A DNA stretch of 64,000 bases, taken from positions 1 through 64,000 of the forward strand of contig JABTUW010000002.1 of the NCBI GenBank assembly GCA_015075185.1. The letters are read 5' to 3'. A program made the position numbers and the translations under genes. How positions within the stretch are numbered: position 1 is the stretch's first letter; every line of letters begins with the position of its first letter. Of this stretch, positions 51,593-61,437 are shown piece after piece. The notes below the pieces were generated by a model that worked only from the letters and a program-made list of their open reading frames with translations, had not been told where the DNA came from and ran no database searches. The stretch comes from Anaerolineales bacterium (GTDB taxonomy: Bacteria; Chloroflexota; Anaerolineae; 4572-78; J111).

Positions 51593-52499
51593 CTCCGTAA
51601 CCCATCCAGCCAGCCAACCTTTTCAAGCTGCCCCGGTAACGGCGGCATCCTCAGGCCGCAGCCCGATGATGGTTGCCCTGCGCCGGCTTCGCCGAGACCA
51701 TCTGGCGATAGCTGCCGCCCTTTTTCTGCTGTTAGTGACCATCGTCAGTCTGCTCGCACCCATGTTAGCCCCACGAGACCCCATTGCTACCGATTTGAGC
51801 CAGCGCCTGGTCCCGATCGGTACGCCCGGCTATCCTTTGGGGGCCGACGATTTGGGCCGCGACATCCTGAGCCGCTTGATCTGGGGCGGGCGCATCTCGT
51901 TACTCATCGGCTTTAGCGCCGTCATCGTAGCTATGGTTCTGGGGATCTTGATTGGCCTGGTCGCCGGCTACTTCGGCGGCTGGCTGGACGCGCTGATTAT
52001 GCGCTTCATTGACATTCTGCTGGCCTTTCCGGCGATTCTGCTGGCCATTACCATTGTCGCTTCGCTGGGGCCGGGGCTGCGCAACTCGATGTTGGCCATC
52101 AGCATCGTCGGCATTCCCTACTATGCTCGGATTGTACGCAGCAGCGTGCTGTCCCTGCGCGAGCAGGAGTTTGTCCATGCGGCCCGGCTCATTGGGGCCA
52201 CGCACCGGCGCATCCTGGCCCAGCACGTGCTGCCAAACACCCTGGCCCCCTTGATCGTGGCCGCTACCCTGGATGTCGGCTTTATGATTACGGCCGCAGC
52301 GGGTTTGAGCTTCCTGGGGCTGGGCGCGCAGCCGCCTACCGCCGAATGGGGCGTGATGCTGAGCCAGGGACGACAATTTATCCGTAATGCGCCCCATTTA
52401 TCAATTTTGCCTGGCACAGCTATCTTCCTGGTCATCCTGGCGCTCAATTTCCTGGGCGACGGCTTGCGCGACGCTTTGGATCCACGCCTGCGGGAGTAA
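51582..52499 (+). CDS. Peptide-type ABC transporter permease (DppC-like)
   Basis: LAPMLAPRDPIATDLSQRLV and HPLGADDLGRDILSRLIWGG (here YPLGADD) are DppC signatures. The EAA loop is FVHAARLIGATHRRILAQHV and the end FLGLGAQPPTAEWGVMLSQG. It pairs with the preceding permease. Nine bases after its stop the ThpR gene starts; no ATPase genes are found in the window, so this transporter must borrow ATPases encoded elsewhere. Confidence 0.95.
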   Translation: MSSDSVTHPASQPFQAAPVTAASSGRSPMMVALRRLRRDHLAIAAALFLLLVTIVSLLAPMLAPRDPIATDLSQRLVPIGTPGYPLGADDLGRDILSRLIWGGRISLLIGFSAVIVAMVLGILIGLVAGYFGGWLDALIMRFIDILLAFPAILLAITIVASLGPGLRNSMLAISIVGIPYYARIVRSSVLSLREQEFVHAARLIGATHRRILAQHVLPNTLAPLIVAATLDVGFMITAAAGLSFLGLGAQPPTAEWGVMLSQGRQFIRNAPHLSILPGTAIFLVILALNFLGDGLRDALDPRLRE

Positions 52500-52508
52500 T
52501 CTCTAATT

Positions 52509-53105
52509 ATGACCACCATTCGTTCCTTCATCGCCATTGAGCTTTCCGACGAAGCCCATGCGGCCCTGGCCGACCTGCAAAGCCGTCTCAAAAGAGTCGC
52601 TCCGGCTCAGATAGTACGCTGGACTGCCCCGGAGAGTATTCACCTGACCCTGCACTTTTTGGGTGATATAGCCCCGGACACAGTCTCCGAAATTTCCTCG
52701 CTGATGGAGCAGGTTGCAGCAGTTCACCCGCCCTTTACCCTGACTCTCGGCGGGCTGGGTTGTTTTCCCAACACCCGGCGGCCGCGGGTTGTTTGGGCCG
52801 GCGTTGCGGGACAGACAGATATTCTGGCCCGACTCCAAGGCGAATTGGGCGAAAAATTGAAAACCCTGGGCTTCACCCTCGATACTCGCCCGTACTCGCC
52901 TCATTTAACCCTGGGCCGGGTGAAAGATGGAGTCCCCCAGAGACAATTGGCTCAGTTAGGGCAGGCGCTCGAACAAACTCAGCCCACGGTCGGATCACTG
53001 GCTGTCTTGCCGGTATCTGAAATTAGCCTGATGAAAAGCGAACTCAAATCCGCCGGCGCGGTCTATACTCCCCTGGCCTTAGCCAGGCTGGCCTCCGCTT
53101 CATAA
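52509..53105 (+). CDS. thpR: RNA 2',3'-cyclic phosphodiesterase (2H family)
   Basis: The two HxTx motifs of the 2H phosphoesterases are present: HLTLHFLGD near residue 48 and HLTLGRV near residue 134. The opening TIRSFIAIELSDEAHAALAD and YSPHLTLGRVKDG are typical for ThpR (LigT). 198 residues is a usual length. It opens 2',3'-cyclic phosphates on RNA. Its place after a transporter operon is not informative. Confidence 0.93.
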   Translation: MTTIRSFIAIELSDEAHAALADLQSRLKRVAPAQIVRWTAPESIHLTLHFLGDIAPDTVSEISSLMEQVAAVHPPFTLTLGGLGCFPNTRRPRVVWAGVAGQTDILARLQGELGEKLKTLGFTLDTRPYSPHLTLGRVKDGVPQRQLAQLGQALEQTQPTVGSLAVLPVSEISLMKSELKSAGAVYTPLALARLASAS

Positions 53106-53145
53106 CTATCATCCCCAAAGACTTATTCGTAATTGCTAATCACTT

Positions 53146-53190
53146 TTGACAAATAACTTTGTGTAAATTATATTTTGTAGTACAAAATAT
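53146..53190 (+). promoter_or_regulatory. marR promoter with perfect palindromic operator over the -10 box
   Basis: TTGACA (53146-53151), 17 bases, TATATT (53169-53174), an almost ideal housekeeping promoter. A perfect 10+1+10 palindrome (ATATTTTGTA, G, TACAAAATAT; 53170-53190) covers the -10 box and the start site. This is the expected layout for self-repression by the MarR protein encoded 42 bases downstream. Confidence 0.88.
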
Positions 53191-53231
53191 TTATTGTATA
53201 AACTATTTAACACCTAGAAGGGCAGATTTCT

Positions 53232-53783
53232 ATGGAAGTTTTGGTTTCTTCCAGGGAAGAGCGGATAAGAGCCATCCACGACGCTTTTATGGCCTTGATG
53301 TGGATATCTAAGCGACAATTCGCCCACCGCCTGCAGAAGTTTGGTCTCACGCATCCTCAATTTATGACTCTGGCTACCCTGACCGCGCATGCGGAAGCTT
53401 GTACCATGCGCGATTTGATCAACGTCATGTTTCAAGATGCGCCGACAATGACCGGGGTGATTGACCGGCTGGTAAAAATGAAACTCGTTGAACGGACTCG
53501 CAGTGAGGTGGACCGCCGCGTGGTTTTGGTCAAGGCAACCCCGGCGGGCAGCGAATTAGCCAGGCAGATTGAGGAACAAACGCTCTGTGATGCTGAAATC
53601 GGTTTTGCCAAACTGACCGATGAGGATTTAAGCGCCCTGGAGCAACTGTTGAGATATATTTTGCGGATGCAAATTGGGCGCTTTACCTCGTTATCGGATG
53701 CAGACTTGGATGCTGAGATTGAAAAGTTACGCCGCTTTAGACGTGACCCCATTCATTATGCCAGGCTGGAGCACGAAGGATAA
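53232..53783 (+). CDS. MarR-family transcriptional regulator
   Basis: 183 residues: a winged-helix core with PQFMTLATLTAHAEACTMRD, the recognition segment QDAPTMTGVIDRLVKMKLVE and the wing RTRSEVDRRVVLVKATPAG. Helices at both ends make the dimer. It stands before the RND efflux operon and has its own strong promoter with a palindromic operator. A related half-site lies in the efflux promoter at 53830, so it is probably a repressor of itself and the pump, released by a small molecule. Confidence 0.92.
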   Translation: MEVLVSSREERIRAIHDAFMALMWISKRQFAHRLQKFGLTHPQFMTLATLTAHAEACTMRDLINVMFQDAPTMTGVIDRLVKMKLVERTRSEVDRRVVLVKATPAGSELARQIEEQTLCDAEIGFAKLTDEDLSALEQLLRYILRMQIGRFTSLSDADLDAEIEKLRRFRRDPIHYARLEHEG

Positions 53784-53829
53784 GCTGGAGGAGTCTATTT
53801 TGGAGCGCCTATAAACGCAGCAGTTATTT

Positions 53830-53858
53830 TTGACACAGTAGAACATTTGTACTATTAT
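53830..53858 (+). promoter_or_regulatory. RND efflux operon promoter with probable MarR site
   Basis: TTGACA (53830-53835), 17 bases, TATTAT (53853-53858). The spacer holds AGTAGAACATTTGTACT, an imperfect palindrome whose right half TTTGTACTA matches TTTGTAGTA in the marR operator. The leader from here to the start codon at 54056 is about 190 bases, with nothing else recognised. Confidence 0.7.
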
Positions 53859-54055
53859 TTTTATTCCACGCTTTAAAACTTTAGAGTCAACTTCAGAAAT
53901 TTTTTGAACTGTTTAACCCAGACTACAACTTTAGGATGATGCCTGTTCTCCTCAATCGAGGTATACTTTACTTTGGCTTTTTAGCGAAAGAGTCAAAACG
54001 GCCAGCCTAACTCGAATAACTCTAAAATCTGTTATGTGCCGGAGGTAAAATTTTC

Positions 54056-55462
54056 ATGAAACAATTTATGCCTTCCTTGTTTATTCTGCTGCTGGGGGTG
54101 GTAATTTTCACCACTGGCTGTGGCGGTTCACAAGGACAACAAGCTGTAGCTCAGGCAGCGCCGCCTGAAGAAGAGAAAGTCGTTCCCGTAGAAGTTGCGG
54201 TCGCTCAAAGGGGCCAAATGGCGTTGGTGCTTGATTATGCCGGCACGCTTGAGGCTAAAGACAGTCTTAACATTATGCCTGGCGCAAACGGCCGCATCGA
54301 GTCGGTTATGATCGAAACCGGCGATGAAGTGCAGGCCGGCGACCCGATTGCGATTATTGAAGATGACACCTACCTGGCCCAACTCAAGCAAGCGGAAGTG
54401 GCTGTAACCTCGGCCAGGCTCAACCTGGCTAAAATGGAGCTGGGCTCCCGGCCCGAGGAGATTGCGGCGGCTCAGGCAGCCGTCGAACTGGCCCGGGCTG
54501 CCCTCAACGACGTGGCCACTATCAACGACGACGAGCGCACCCGCTCCGTTGCCGATTTGGCCAGGGCCGAAGCCGAGTTGAAAGCCGCACAGAGCGAGTA
54601 CGACAAGATCGCCTGGGCCGGCGATGTCGGCCAGACGCCTCAGGCGATTCGCTTGCAGCAGGCCACTATCGCCTACCAGAATGCGCTGGCTCGCTACAAT
54701 CTCGACACCAACCCCAGCGACTCTCAATTGGCCCCGTTAATGCTGCAGCAGGCTCAGGCCGAACTGGCTTTGGCCTTAAAACTCCAACCGTACCGGCAAA
54801 TTGATTTCGAGGCAGCGCGGGCGGCCATTCAGCAGGCCGAGGCTGCTCTGGAATTGGCTAACATCCAGCTCGGCGAGGTCGTTATCAAGGCGCCCTTCGA
54901 TGGCATCGTTGCCGAACTCAATATCAGCCAGGGCAGCCGGGTTAGCCCGCAGACGAATGTGGCCTCTTTTATCTCCAAAGAGATCGAGGTTGTGGTCAAT
55001 GTACCCGAAAACCGGATTGGTCAAATTAAAGAGGGGCAAAACGCCGCCCTGCAAATGACGGCTTATCCCGGCCAGAGCTTTCCGGGAGTGGTCAGCAGCA
55101 TTGCGCCGGTAGCCAACAAAGATACCCGCACCTTTGAAGTCAAAATCACCCCCACCAAAGGCGCCGACCTGCTTCACAGCGGCATGTATGCGAATGTGTC
55201 CATTCTGGCTGAGGAAAAACAAAACACCCTGCTGGCCCCACGCACGGCCGTCTTCGATACCGGCAACCAGCCCCTGGTCTATGTAGTTAACGATGACAAC
55301 ACCGTAGAGCAGCGCCCTGTCAGCACCGGACTTTTTGATAAAGAAAACATTGAAATTCTGTCAGGACTCAAACCCGGCGAAACGGTTGTCACCGCCGGGC
55401 AGTCAAACCTGACCGATGGGGCCAAAGTGGAATTAACCAACGACCCGCGCATTGCCAAGTAA
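54056..55462 (+). CDS. RND efflux periplasmic adaptor lipoprotein (MFP family)
   Basis: A lipoprotein signal ends VIFTTGC. The adaptor layout is clear: first half-lipoyl motif IESVMIETGDEVQAGDPIAI, a long helical hairpin (about 110-265, with RPEEIAAAQAAVELARAALN), second half-lipoyl motif KAPFDGIVAELNISQGSRVS, and a beta-barrel and membrane-proximal domain (VNVPENRIGQIKEGQNAALQ, VYVVNDDNTVEQRPVSTG). It links the RND pump to an outer component. No TolC-type gene is in the window, as expected if the cell has no classical outer membrane. Confidence 0.93.
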   Translation: MKQFMPSLFILLLGVVIFTTGCGGSQGQQAVAQAAPPEEEKVVPVEVAVAQRGQMALVLDYAGTLEAKDSLNIMPGANGRIESVMIETGDEVQAGDPIAIIEDDTYLAQLKQAEVAVTSARLNLAKMELGSRPEEIAAAQAAVELARAALNDVATINDDERTRSVADLARAEAELKAAQSEYDKIAWAGDVGQTPQAIRLQQATIAYQNALARYNLDTNPSDSQLAPLMLQQAQAELALALKLQPYRQIDFEAARAAIQQAEAALELANIQLGEVVIKAPFDGIVAELNISQGSRVSPQTNVASFISKEIEVVVNVPENRIGQIKEGQNAALQMTAYPGQSFPGVVSSIAPVANKDTRTFEVKITPTKGADLLHSGMYANVSILAEEKQNTLLAPRTAVFDTGNQPLVYVVNDDNTVEQRPVSTGLFDKENIEILSGLKPGETVVTAGQSNLTDGAKVELTNDPRIAK

Positions 55463-55514
55463 ACCACGTTCGGCGTTTGAGTGTTAAACGTTGAACGAAA
55501 GGAATAAATGATTT

Positions 55515-58500
55515 ATGGGATTAACAAGACTATCCATTTACCGGCCGCTGACCATGCTGATGATCATCCTGGCCCTGGTAGTGATGGGCTATCGCGCGTT
55601 TACCTTCCTCCAACTTGACAGCTTTCCCAAAGTAGATTTTCCCTTTGTGACTGTTGTCACCATCTTTCCCGGCGCATCACCTGAAGATGTGGAGGATTTG
55701 GTGGTCAAGCCCATTGAGGATGCCGTGGCCGGGATTGCCGGGATTGACCAATTGACCTCCCGCTCAACCGAAGGGCTGGCTACCGTTACCATCGCTTTTG
55801 TGGAAGGCACCGACGGCAACCAGGCCGCCATTGACGTGGAACGCCAGGTGGCGACGGTGCGCGGTCAACTTCCCACCGAAGCCGAAGACCCCACCATTAT
55901 CAAAGCCGACATCAACGCCATTCCGATTATGGTCGCCACCCTGAGTGGACCCCAGAGCCAGGACACCCTGTTCGAAATTGCCAATGAGGCCCTTAAAAGC
56001 CGGCTGCAAGCCATCTCGGGCGTAGCTTCAGTGAGTGTAAGTGGCGGGCGCGAGCGCGAAATCCAGATTCAGGCTGACCCGGCCAAATTGGCCGCTTACG
56101 GCCTGCCCTTCAGCGCCATCCAGCAAGCGGTTTCCGCCAACAACGTCACCTTCCCGGCCGGTTCAGTGGATGAGGGCCGCCTCAAAACCTCTATCCGCTC
56201 GGTTGGCGAATTTACCAATATTGAAGAGATCGAAAATGTCGTCGTCAAGAATGAAACCGGCAAAGGCGGCGGCCTGGTTTACCTGCGTGACGTGGCCACC
56301 GTGAGCGAAGGCTTAAAAGACCGGGAGCAGATTCTCCGTAACAACGGGCTGGATGCGGTCAGCGTTAACGTCACTAAAACCAGCGACTCCAATACCGTCG
56401 AAGTAGCCAATGGCGTGCGCCAAGCGATTGAGGAGTTTCAAAAAGACCTCCCGGCCGGCGCAGAACTTTCAATCGTGCTCGACGGCTCCGAGTTTATCCG
56501 CGAATCGGTGGCGGCGGTCCAGGAAGACCTGGTAATGGCCATTCTGATTACTGGCCTGGTCATGTTAGTCTTCCTGCACACCATCCGCAGTACCTTCATT
56601 GTGCTGCTGGCCATCCCCACCTGTATTATGGTCACTTTCCTGGTGATGTGGATCTTGGGTTTTAGTCTAAACCAATTAACCCTGCTGGCCTTAACTCTGG
56701 TCATCGGCATCCTGGTAGACGACTCCATCGTGGTCATCGAGAACATCGAGCGCCACCTTAAGATGAAAAAGCCTCCCCAACAGGCTGCCCTCGATGGCCG
56801 TTCCGAAATTGGACTGGCCGCCATCACCATTACCCTGGTGGACGTGGTGGTGTATTTGCCGGTGGCCTTTACTTCAGGCATTATCGGCCAGTTTTTCTTC
56901 TCCTACGGCGTCACCATTGCCGTAGCCACCCTGGCTTCGCTCTTTGTTGCCTTTACCCTGACCCCGATGCTGGCTGCCTTCTGGATGAAAGACGAAAGCC
57001 AGCCGGAAGAAGCGCCGCGCGGCCTGGGCAAATTCTTCGGCATTCTCTTTAAGCCGATTACTTGGCTGTGGAATGGGTTTATCCGCTTGTGGGAAGCCGG
57101 GTTTGATGCCCTGGTCAGTTTCTACGGCCTGACCTTACGCTTCTTCCTGGCCAACTTCTTCACCCAGGCCCTGGCCGTTATTATTGCCATCGCCGCCCTG
57201 GCCGGTGGGATTTACCTGGTCATTGGCGGTTTTGTCGGCAGTGAATTCTTCCCCCAGCAAGATGATGGGCAGCTTCAGATCAGTGTCAGGATGCCGCCCG
57301 GCACTAACCTGGAGGCGACCGATCGGGCTGCCCGCCAGGTGGAGCGCATCGTCCTCAACGAAGTGCCCGAGGTCGCCACGATCCTGACCCGCGTTGGTTC
57401 GCGGGGGGGCGGCGGCGGCTTTGGCGGCGATTCCGGTAGCGGGTCCAGCTCGGCCACGATTGACCTGCGTTTGGTTGATAAAGCCGACCGGCAGCGCACC
57501 ACGACCGATATCGCCAATCTCTTGCGGCCCTTGCTGGCCAAAATTCCCGAGGCCAACACCTCCGTCGTGTTACAGGCTGGCGCAGGCGGCGGTGGCGGCG
57601 GCAGTCCCATTCAGGTGCGAATTTCTGGGCCGGATCAGAGCGTTTTGATTGACCTGGCCAACAAGATTGAAGCTGTGGCCAAAACTGTACCCGGTGCGGT
57701 TGAGGTGCGCAATACGGATGCTGCTCGTGCGGTCGAGGCCCAGCTCATCGTTAATCGCGACCGCGCGCTTGACCTGGGTTTGTCTCCGGCACAAGTCGCC
57801 ACCACCTTGCGCACAGCAGTTAGCGGCAACACCGTCGGCCAGTTCAACCCGCCCGATGCCAACGAGATTGATATTACGATGCGAGTGGCTGAAACAGCTC
57901 GCCAGGATTTGAGCCAGTTGCTGCGATTGCCCCTGGGTTATCGTGACGGCCAGCCTATCACCCTGGAGCAGGTGGCCGAGGTGCAGCGCGAACAGGCTCC
58001 GGCGCTCATCACCCGCGCCGACCGCCAGCGCGTCCTTTCCGTCGGCAGTAATATCTCCGGCCGGACCATTGGTGAAGTGACCGACGCCATGGAAGCAGCG
58101 ATCAATGCTCAAGTTAGTTTTCCGCCCGGTTACGCTTTTGAGTTTATCGGCCAGTCGGAACAGCAGCGCGAATCCTTTGCTCAATTGGGGCAGGCGCTGC
58201 TTTTGGCCGTGGTCTTGATTTATATGCTGCTGGTGGCGCTCTTCCAAAGCTGGCTGCACCCGCTGGCAATTATGTTCTCCCTGCCGGTAACGTTGGTGGG
58301 CGCGTTTGGTGGTTTGTGGCTAACCGGCAACACGCTGAATATCATTTCCATCCTGGGGATCATTTTGCTCACCGGCGTGGTCACCAAAAACGCCATCCTC
58401 CTGGTTGACTTCACCAACGTACTGCGTGAGGAGCGGGGTTACACCCGCAAGGCAGCCCTGATCGAAGCGGGTAAGCTGCGTCTGCGCCCGATTATCATGA

Positions 58501-58850
58501 CGACGGCGGCCATCGTCTTTGCCCTGCTGCCGCTGCTGCTGGGCACCGGCGCCGGCGCGGAAGGTCGCGCCCCGCTGGCGGCAGTCGTTATTGGCGGTAA
58601 TATCTCTTCCACAGCTTTGACCCTGATCCTGGTCCCGGTAGTCTACAGTTTTCTGGATGGGGCCGGCGGCTTGACCACCCGCCTGTTCAGAAAAATCTTT
58701 GGCCTGCGCGAGCCGAAAAGGGGACCACAGGAAACCGAGAAACCTCCGGAACGCGAAACGATTCCCGCCCCGCGCCGGCCCGCGCCGCAATCCGGCTCGG
58801 CCATCTCGCTCAACCCGGCCAAACCGGAAACCGGGCCTGATGCAGCTTAG
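55515..58850 (+). CDS. RND efflux pump (HAE1/AcrB-like permease)
   Basis: 1111 residues with the RND pattern: one helix (about 10-30), a large outer loop, six helices (about 335-490), a second outer loop and five or more helices (about 895-1060). Conserved pieces are FPKVDFPFVTVVTIFPGASP, the proton-relay pair in LVIGILVDDSIVVIENIERH, and ILLTGVVTKNAILLVDF. Glycine-rich runs in the second loop (RGGGGGFGGDSG, AGGGGGGSP) are unusual. A proline-rich C-terminal tail of about 50 residues is cytoplasmic. It follows the adaptor gene by 52 bases; substrate unknown. Confidence 0.95.
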   Translation: MGLTRLSIYRPLTMLMIILALVVMGYRAFTFLQLDSFPKVDFPFVTVVTIFPGASPEDVEDLVVKPIEDAVAGIAGIDQLTSRSTEGLATVTIAFVEGTDGNQAAIDVERQVATVRGQLPTEAEDPTIIKADINAIPIMVATLSGPQSQDTLFEIANEALKSRLQAISGVASVSVSGGREREIQIQADPAKLAAYGLPFSAIQQAVSANNVTFPAGSVDEGRLKTSIRSVGEFTNIEEIENVVVKNETGKGGGLVYLRDVATVSEGLKDREQILRNNGLDAVSVNVTKTSDSNTVEVANGVRQAIEEFQKDLPAGAELSIVLDGSEFIRESVAAVQEDLVMAILITGLVMLVFLHTIRSTFIVLLAIPTCIMVTFLVMWILGFSLNQLTLLALTLVIGILVDDSIVVIENIERHLKMKKPPQQAALDGRSEIGLAAITITLVDVVVYLPVAFTSGIIGQFFFSYGVTIAVATLASLFVAFTLTPMLAAFWMKDESQPEEAPRGLGKFFGILFKPITWLWNGFIRLWEAGFDALVSFYGLTLRFFLANFFTQALAVIIAIAALAGGIYLVIGGFVGSEFFPQQDDGQLQISVRMPPGTNLEATDRAARQVERIVLNEVPEVATILTRVGSRGGGGGFGGDSGSGSSSATIDLRLVDKADRQRTTTDIANLLRPLLAKIPEANTSVVLQAGAGGGGGGSPIQVRISGPDQSVLIDLANKIEAVAKTVPGAVEVRNTDAARAVEAQLIVNRDRALDLGLSPAQVATTLRTAVSGNTVGQFNPPDANEIDITMRVAETARQDLSQLLRLPLGYRDGQPITLEQVAEVQREQAPALITRADRQRVLSVGSNISGRTIGEVTDAMEAAINAQVSFPPGYAFEFIGQSEQQRESFAQLGQALLLAVVLIYMLLVALFQSWLHPLAIMFSLPVTLVGAFGGLWLTGNTLNIISILGIILLTGVVTKNAILLVDFTNVLREERGYTRKAALIEAGKLRLRPIIMTTAAIVFALLPLLLGTGAGAEGRAPLAAVVIGGNISSTALTLILVPVVYSFLDGAGGLTTRLFRKIFGLREPKRGPQETEKPPERETIPAPRRPAPQSGSAISLNPAKPETGPDAA

Positions 58851-58865
58851 AAGTTAAGGACCATA

Positions 58866-61430
58866 ATGAAAAAACATCTTGGGATTTTACTCTCTATTTT
58901 TCTACTCACCGGGTGCGGCCTGACCCACGAAGCCGAAGGCGAACACCTCAAACCACTCGACCCGGCCCAGTGGCCGACCCCCAAAGCAGCTCAGGTGGCC
59001 GCCTCGCCGACCCCTTTCCCCAAGGCTACCCTGCCCGTCGAGCCTTCACCCTCGGCCGAGGTGGCCGCTGCGGAAACTCCGTCGCCCACTCCTGCTACCG
59101 CCGAAGCGGCTGCCGTGCCTGTTGCGACCCCGGCCTCGGCTCAGGCTGGCGCTGGCAATAATGATCTGGTGGCTGCCCTGGCCAATCAGGCGCTGAATCA
59201 ATTCTCCATTGTGGCTACGGGTATTGCCACTGCGCCAGATTTATCCATTCGCAGTGGGCCGGGCGCAAATTATTCCTCCGTTAGAGCCATTCAACCGGGC
59301 GATGTATTTGGAATTTTAGGCAAAAACTCCGGCGGCGATTGGGTTTATGTGATTGGCGCGTCCCTGTCTCCGGGTTGGCTGCCAACCAGCAGCATCCGCG
59401 TTGTTGGTTCGTTAGATCAAGCCCCGGTTTTGCCGCCCAATCCCATAGCTGCCCTGGTCCAGAGTTCTTCAGCCACTTCAGTAGAAGGCACGGAAGTTGC
59501 TGTGCTGACCAGCAGCCAGCCAGCCTTAGCCGCCAATCTAACTCCGGTGACAACGGCTCAAGTTAACAACGAGGGCCTGAATATGCGTCAGGGACCGGGG
59601 GCCAGCTACGAACGGATCGCCACTCTGGCCCATAACGACAAAGTAACCATCTTGGCTCTCAACCCCCGTAAGGATTGGGCCTTGGTAGAAACGGGCAGCC
59701 AGCAGCGAGGCTGGGTTTCGCTGACCTACCTGGCGATTAACGGCTCTGTGGCCGATGCGCCTATCGTTCCGGCGGCGGCGTTGAATCAGGCCGGTTCAAC
59801 CAGCGAGGTTACCTCTACTGCTAATCCGGCCCAATCCGCAACTGCCAGCGGCGAAATCGCTGCCGTCGTACCTGTAGCTGATAAACAATCGGCCAATTCG
59901 GCTGCAACCTTCGGCAACCTCGGTTCCGTAGCTACCGCCAAAACCGTCCGTGACCCGGTGGATGTCCGCCCCGGGCCAGGGACCGACTACGCGCCGATAG
60001 ATGAGCTGCGGTTAAGCGATGAAACCATTCCTATCCTGGCGGTTGATAGAAGCCGCCAGTGGGTCTTGGTCAACCCGGTCAGCGCCCAGCCCGGCTGGGT
60101 AGCCCTGAGCGATTTGAATGTCGAGGGTTCGTTGGAAAGCGCGCCACAGGTTGATACTGCCTGGGTTGAAAGCAACGCCGTCGAAGTCCGGCGGGGGCCG
60201 GGCATTTATCATGATGTTGTTGGCGTGCTGTCTATTAAAACCCTGGTCTCCGTGTTGGGCCTGGACGACAGCAAAAGTTGGGCTTTAGTCAAAGCTATCC
60301 CGGCGGGTGGCCTGGGCTGGGCGCCAATCAATTTTCTCAGTTTGGCGGGCCGCTGGTCTGATCTGCCCAAAGCGCCTGATCTGCCCTTACCCGGCGACAG
60401 CGCCGCAGCCAGTCAAACGGAGGCCCCGCCATTTGTGCCGGCCCGGCCCATCAGTGAAAGCAAAATTGTTTTCCAGCGCTCCAGCGGCGGCGATATTATG
60501 GTCATCAATCCCGATGGGACCGGTCTGCGCCGCCTGACCAGTGGCATTGATCCGGTTCTCTCACCCGATGGTCAGACCGTAGCTTTCACCCGCTGGGAAG
60601 GCGAGACTGGCTCGGTCTGGCTGATTAATTTAGATGGTACGAATGAGCGCTCCATCATCGGCTTTGTCAAACAGGCCAAAGGGCCGGACTGGTCGCCTGA
60701 TGGCACACAGCTTGTCTTCAACTTTCAAACCGGAGGCCGGACAGAACCAAAAACCGAGTGTTTTCCGGTAGGCGAAGGCAAGTCGTCGCCGCCGCGTCCG
60801 CCGCGCAATGCCACCGACTTCAAGGTTTCGTTTGGCAGCAATGGTCCTCAGTTTTGCTGGAAACTGCCGCCCGATCCCCATTGGGGGCTGCGGGTGGTGA
60901 ATGTGGCTGATGGTAAGTTTAAGGATGTGGATGGCGGGACATACGCCTTTCGTCCGGCCTGGGACCCGGGCCAAACCTGGCGAATTGTCTCTGATGGCGG
61001 GCGCGGCCTCCTGGAAGTGGATGTGAACCGGGATTACCGGCAAAGCATCACCGGCGAACTCAACGACGGCTCGCCGGTCTTCTCGCCCGACGGGCGCTAC
61101 CTGGCCGTGACCCTGGGCCAGCAGGGCGGCGGTCCCGGCTGGGACATCTTCCGGCTCAATGCCAATGGCACAGGCCGGGCACGCTTGACCCAAACGCCTC
61201 TCTGGGAAACCGCTGTGCCGGGCAATAACCAGGCCTGGAACAACGTTGCCCCGGCTTGGTCGCCCGACGGCTCGCAACTTGCTTTTCTAACCGACCGTAC
61301 CGGCCGCTGGGAAATCTGGGTGATGAACGCCGATGGCTCCAACCCGCATCCCCTCTTTTCGGATGAGGTCAACGACCAGCTTCAGCTTACCTATAATTTT
61401 GTAGATGAACGGGTTTTGAGCTGGCGGTGA
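58866..61430 (+). CDS. Lipoprotein with SH3b repeats and TolB-like WD40 propeller
   Basis: A lipoprotein signal (LLSIFLLTGC), an Ala/Pro-rich linker (to about residue 110), four SH3b-type modules (about 117-180, 221-290, 360-425, 433-500: LSIRSGPGANYSSVRAIQPG, LNMRQGPGASYERIATLAHN, VDVRPGPGTDYAPIDELRLS, VEVRRGPGIYHDVVGVLSIK), then a TolB-like propeller (about 535-854: NPDGTGLRRLTSGIDPVLSP, NLDGTNERSI, NANGTGRARLTQTPLW, NADGSNPHPLFSDE). Such proteins bind cell wall and other proteins at the surface. It starts 15 bases after the pump gene, so it is in the efflux operon; its role there is unclear. Confidence 0.88.
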   Translation: MKKHLGILLSIFLLTGCGLTHEAEGEHLKPLDPAQWPTPKAAQVAASPTPFPKATLPVEPSPSAEVAAAETPSPTPATAEAAAVPVATPASAQAGAGNNDLVAALANQALNQFSIVATGIATAPDLSIRSGPGANYSSVRAIQPGDVFGILGKNSGGDWVYVIGASLSPGWLPTSSIRVVGSLDQAPVLPPNPIAALVQSSSATSVEGTEVAVLTSSQPALAANLTPVTTAQVNNEGLNMRQGPGASYERIATLAHNDKVTILALNPRKDWALVETGSQQRGWVSLTYLAINGSVADAPIVPAAALNQAGSTSEVTSTANPAQSATASGEIAAVVPVADKQSANSAATFGNLGSVATAKTVRDPVDVRPGPGTDYAPIDELRLSDETIPILAVDRSRQWVLVNPVSAQPGWVALSDLNVEGSLESAPQVDTAWVESNAVEVRRGPGIYHDVVGVLSIKTLVSVLGLDDSKSWALVKAIPAGGLGWAPINFLSLAGRWSDLPKAPDLPLPGDSAAASQTEAPPFVPARPISESKIVFQRSSGGDIMVINPDGTGLRRLTSGIDPVLSPDGQTVAFTRWEGETGSVWLINLDGTNERSIIGFVKQAKGPDWSPDGTQLVFNFQTGGRTEPKTECFPVGEGKSSPPRPPRNATDFKVSFGSNGPQFCWKLPPDPHWGLRVVNVADGKFKDVDGGTYAFRPAWDPGQTWRIVSDGGRGLLEVDVNRDYRQSITGELNDGSPVFSPDGRYLAVTLGQQGGGPGWDIFRLNANGTGRARLTQTPLWETAVPGNNQAWNNVAPAWSPDGSQLAFLTDRTGRWEIWVMNADGSNPHPLFSDEVNDQLQLTYNFVDERVLSWR

Positions 61431-61437
61431 TTCAGGT

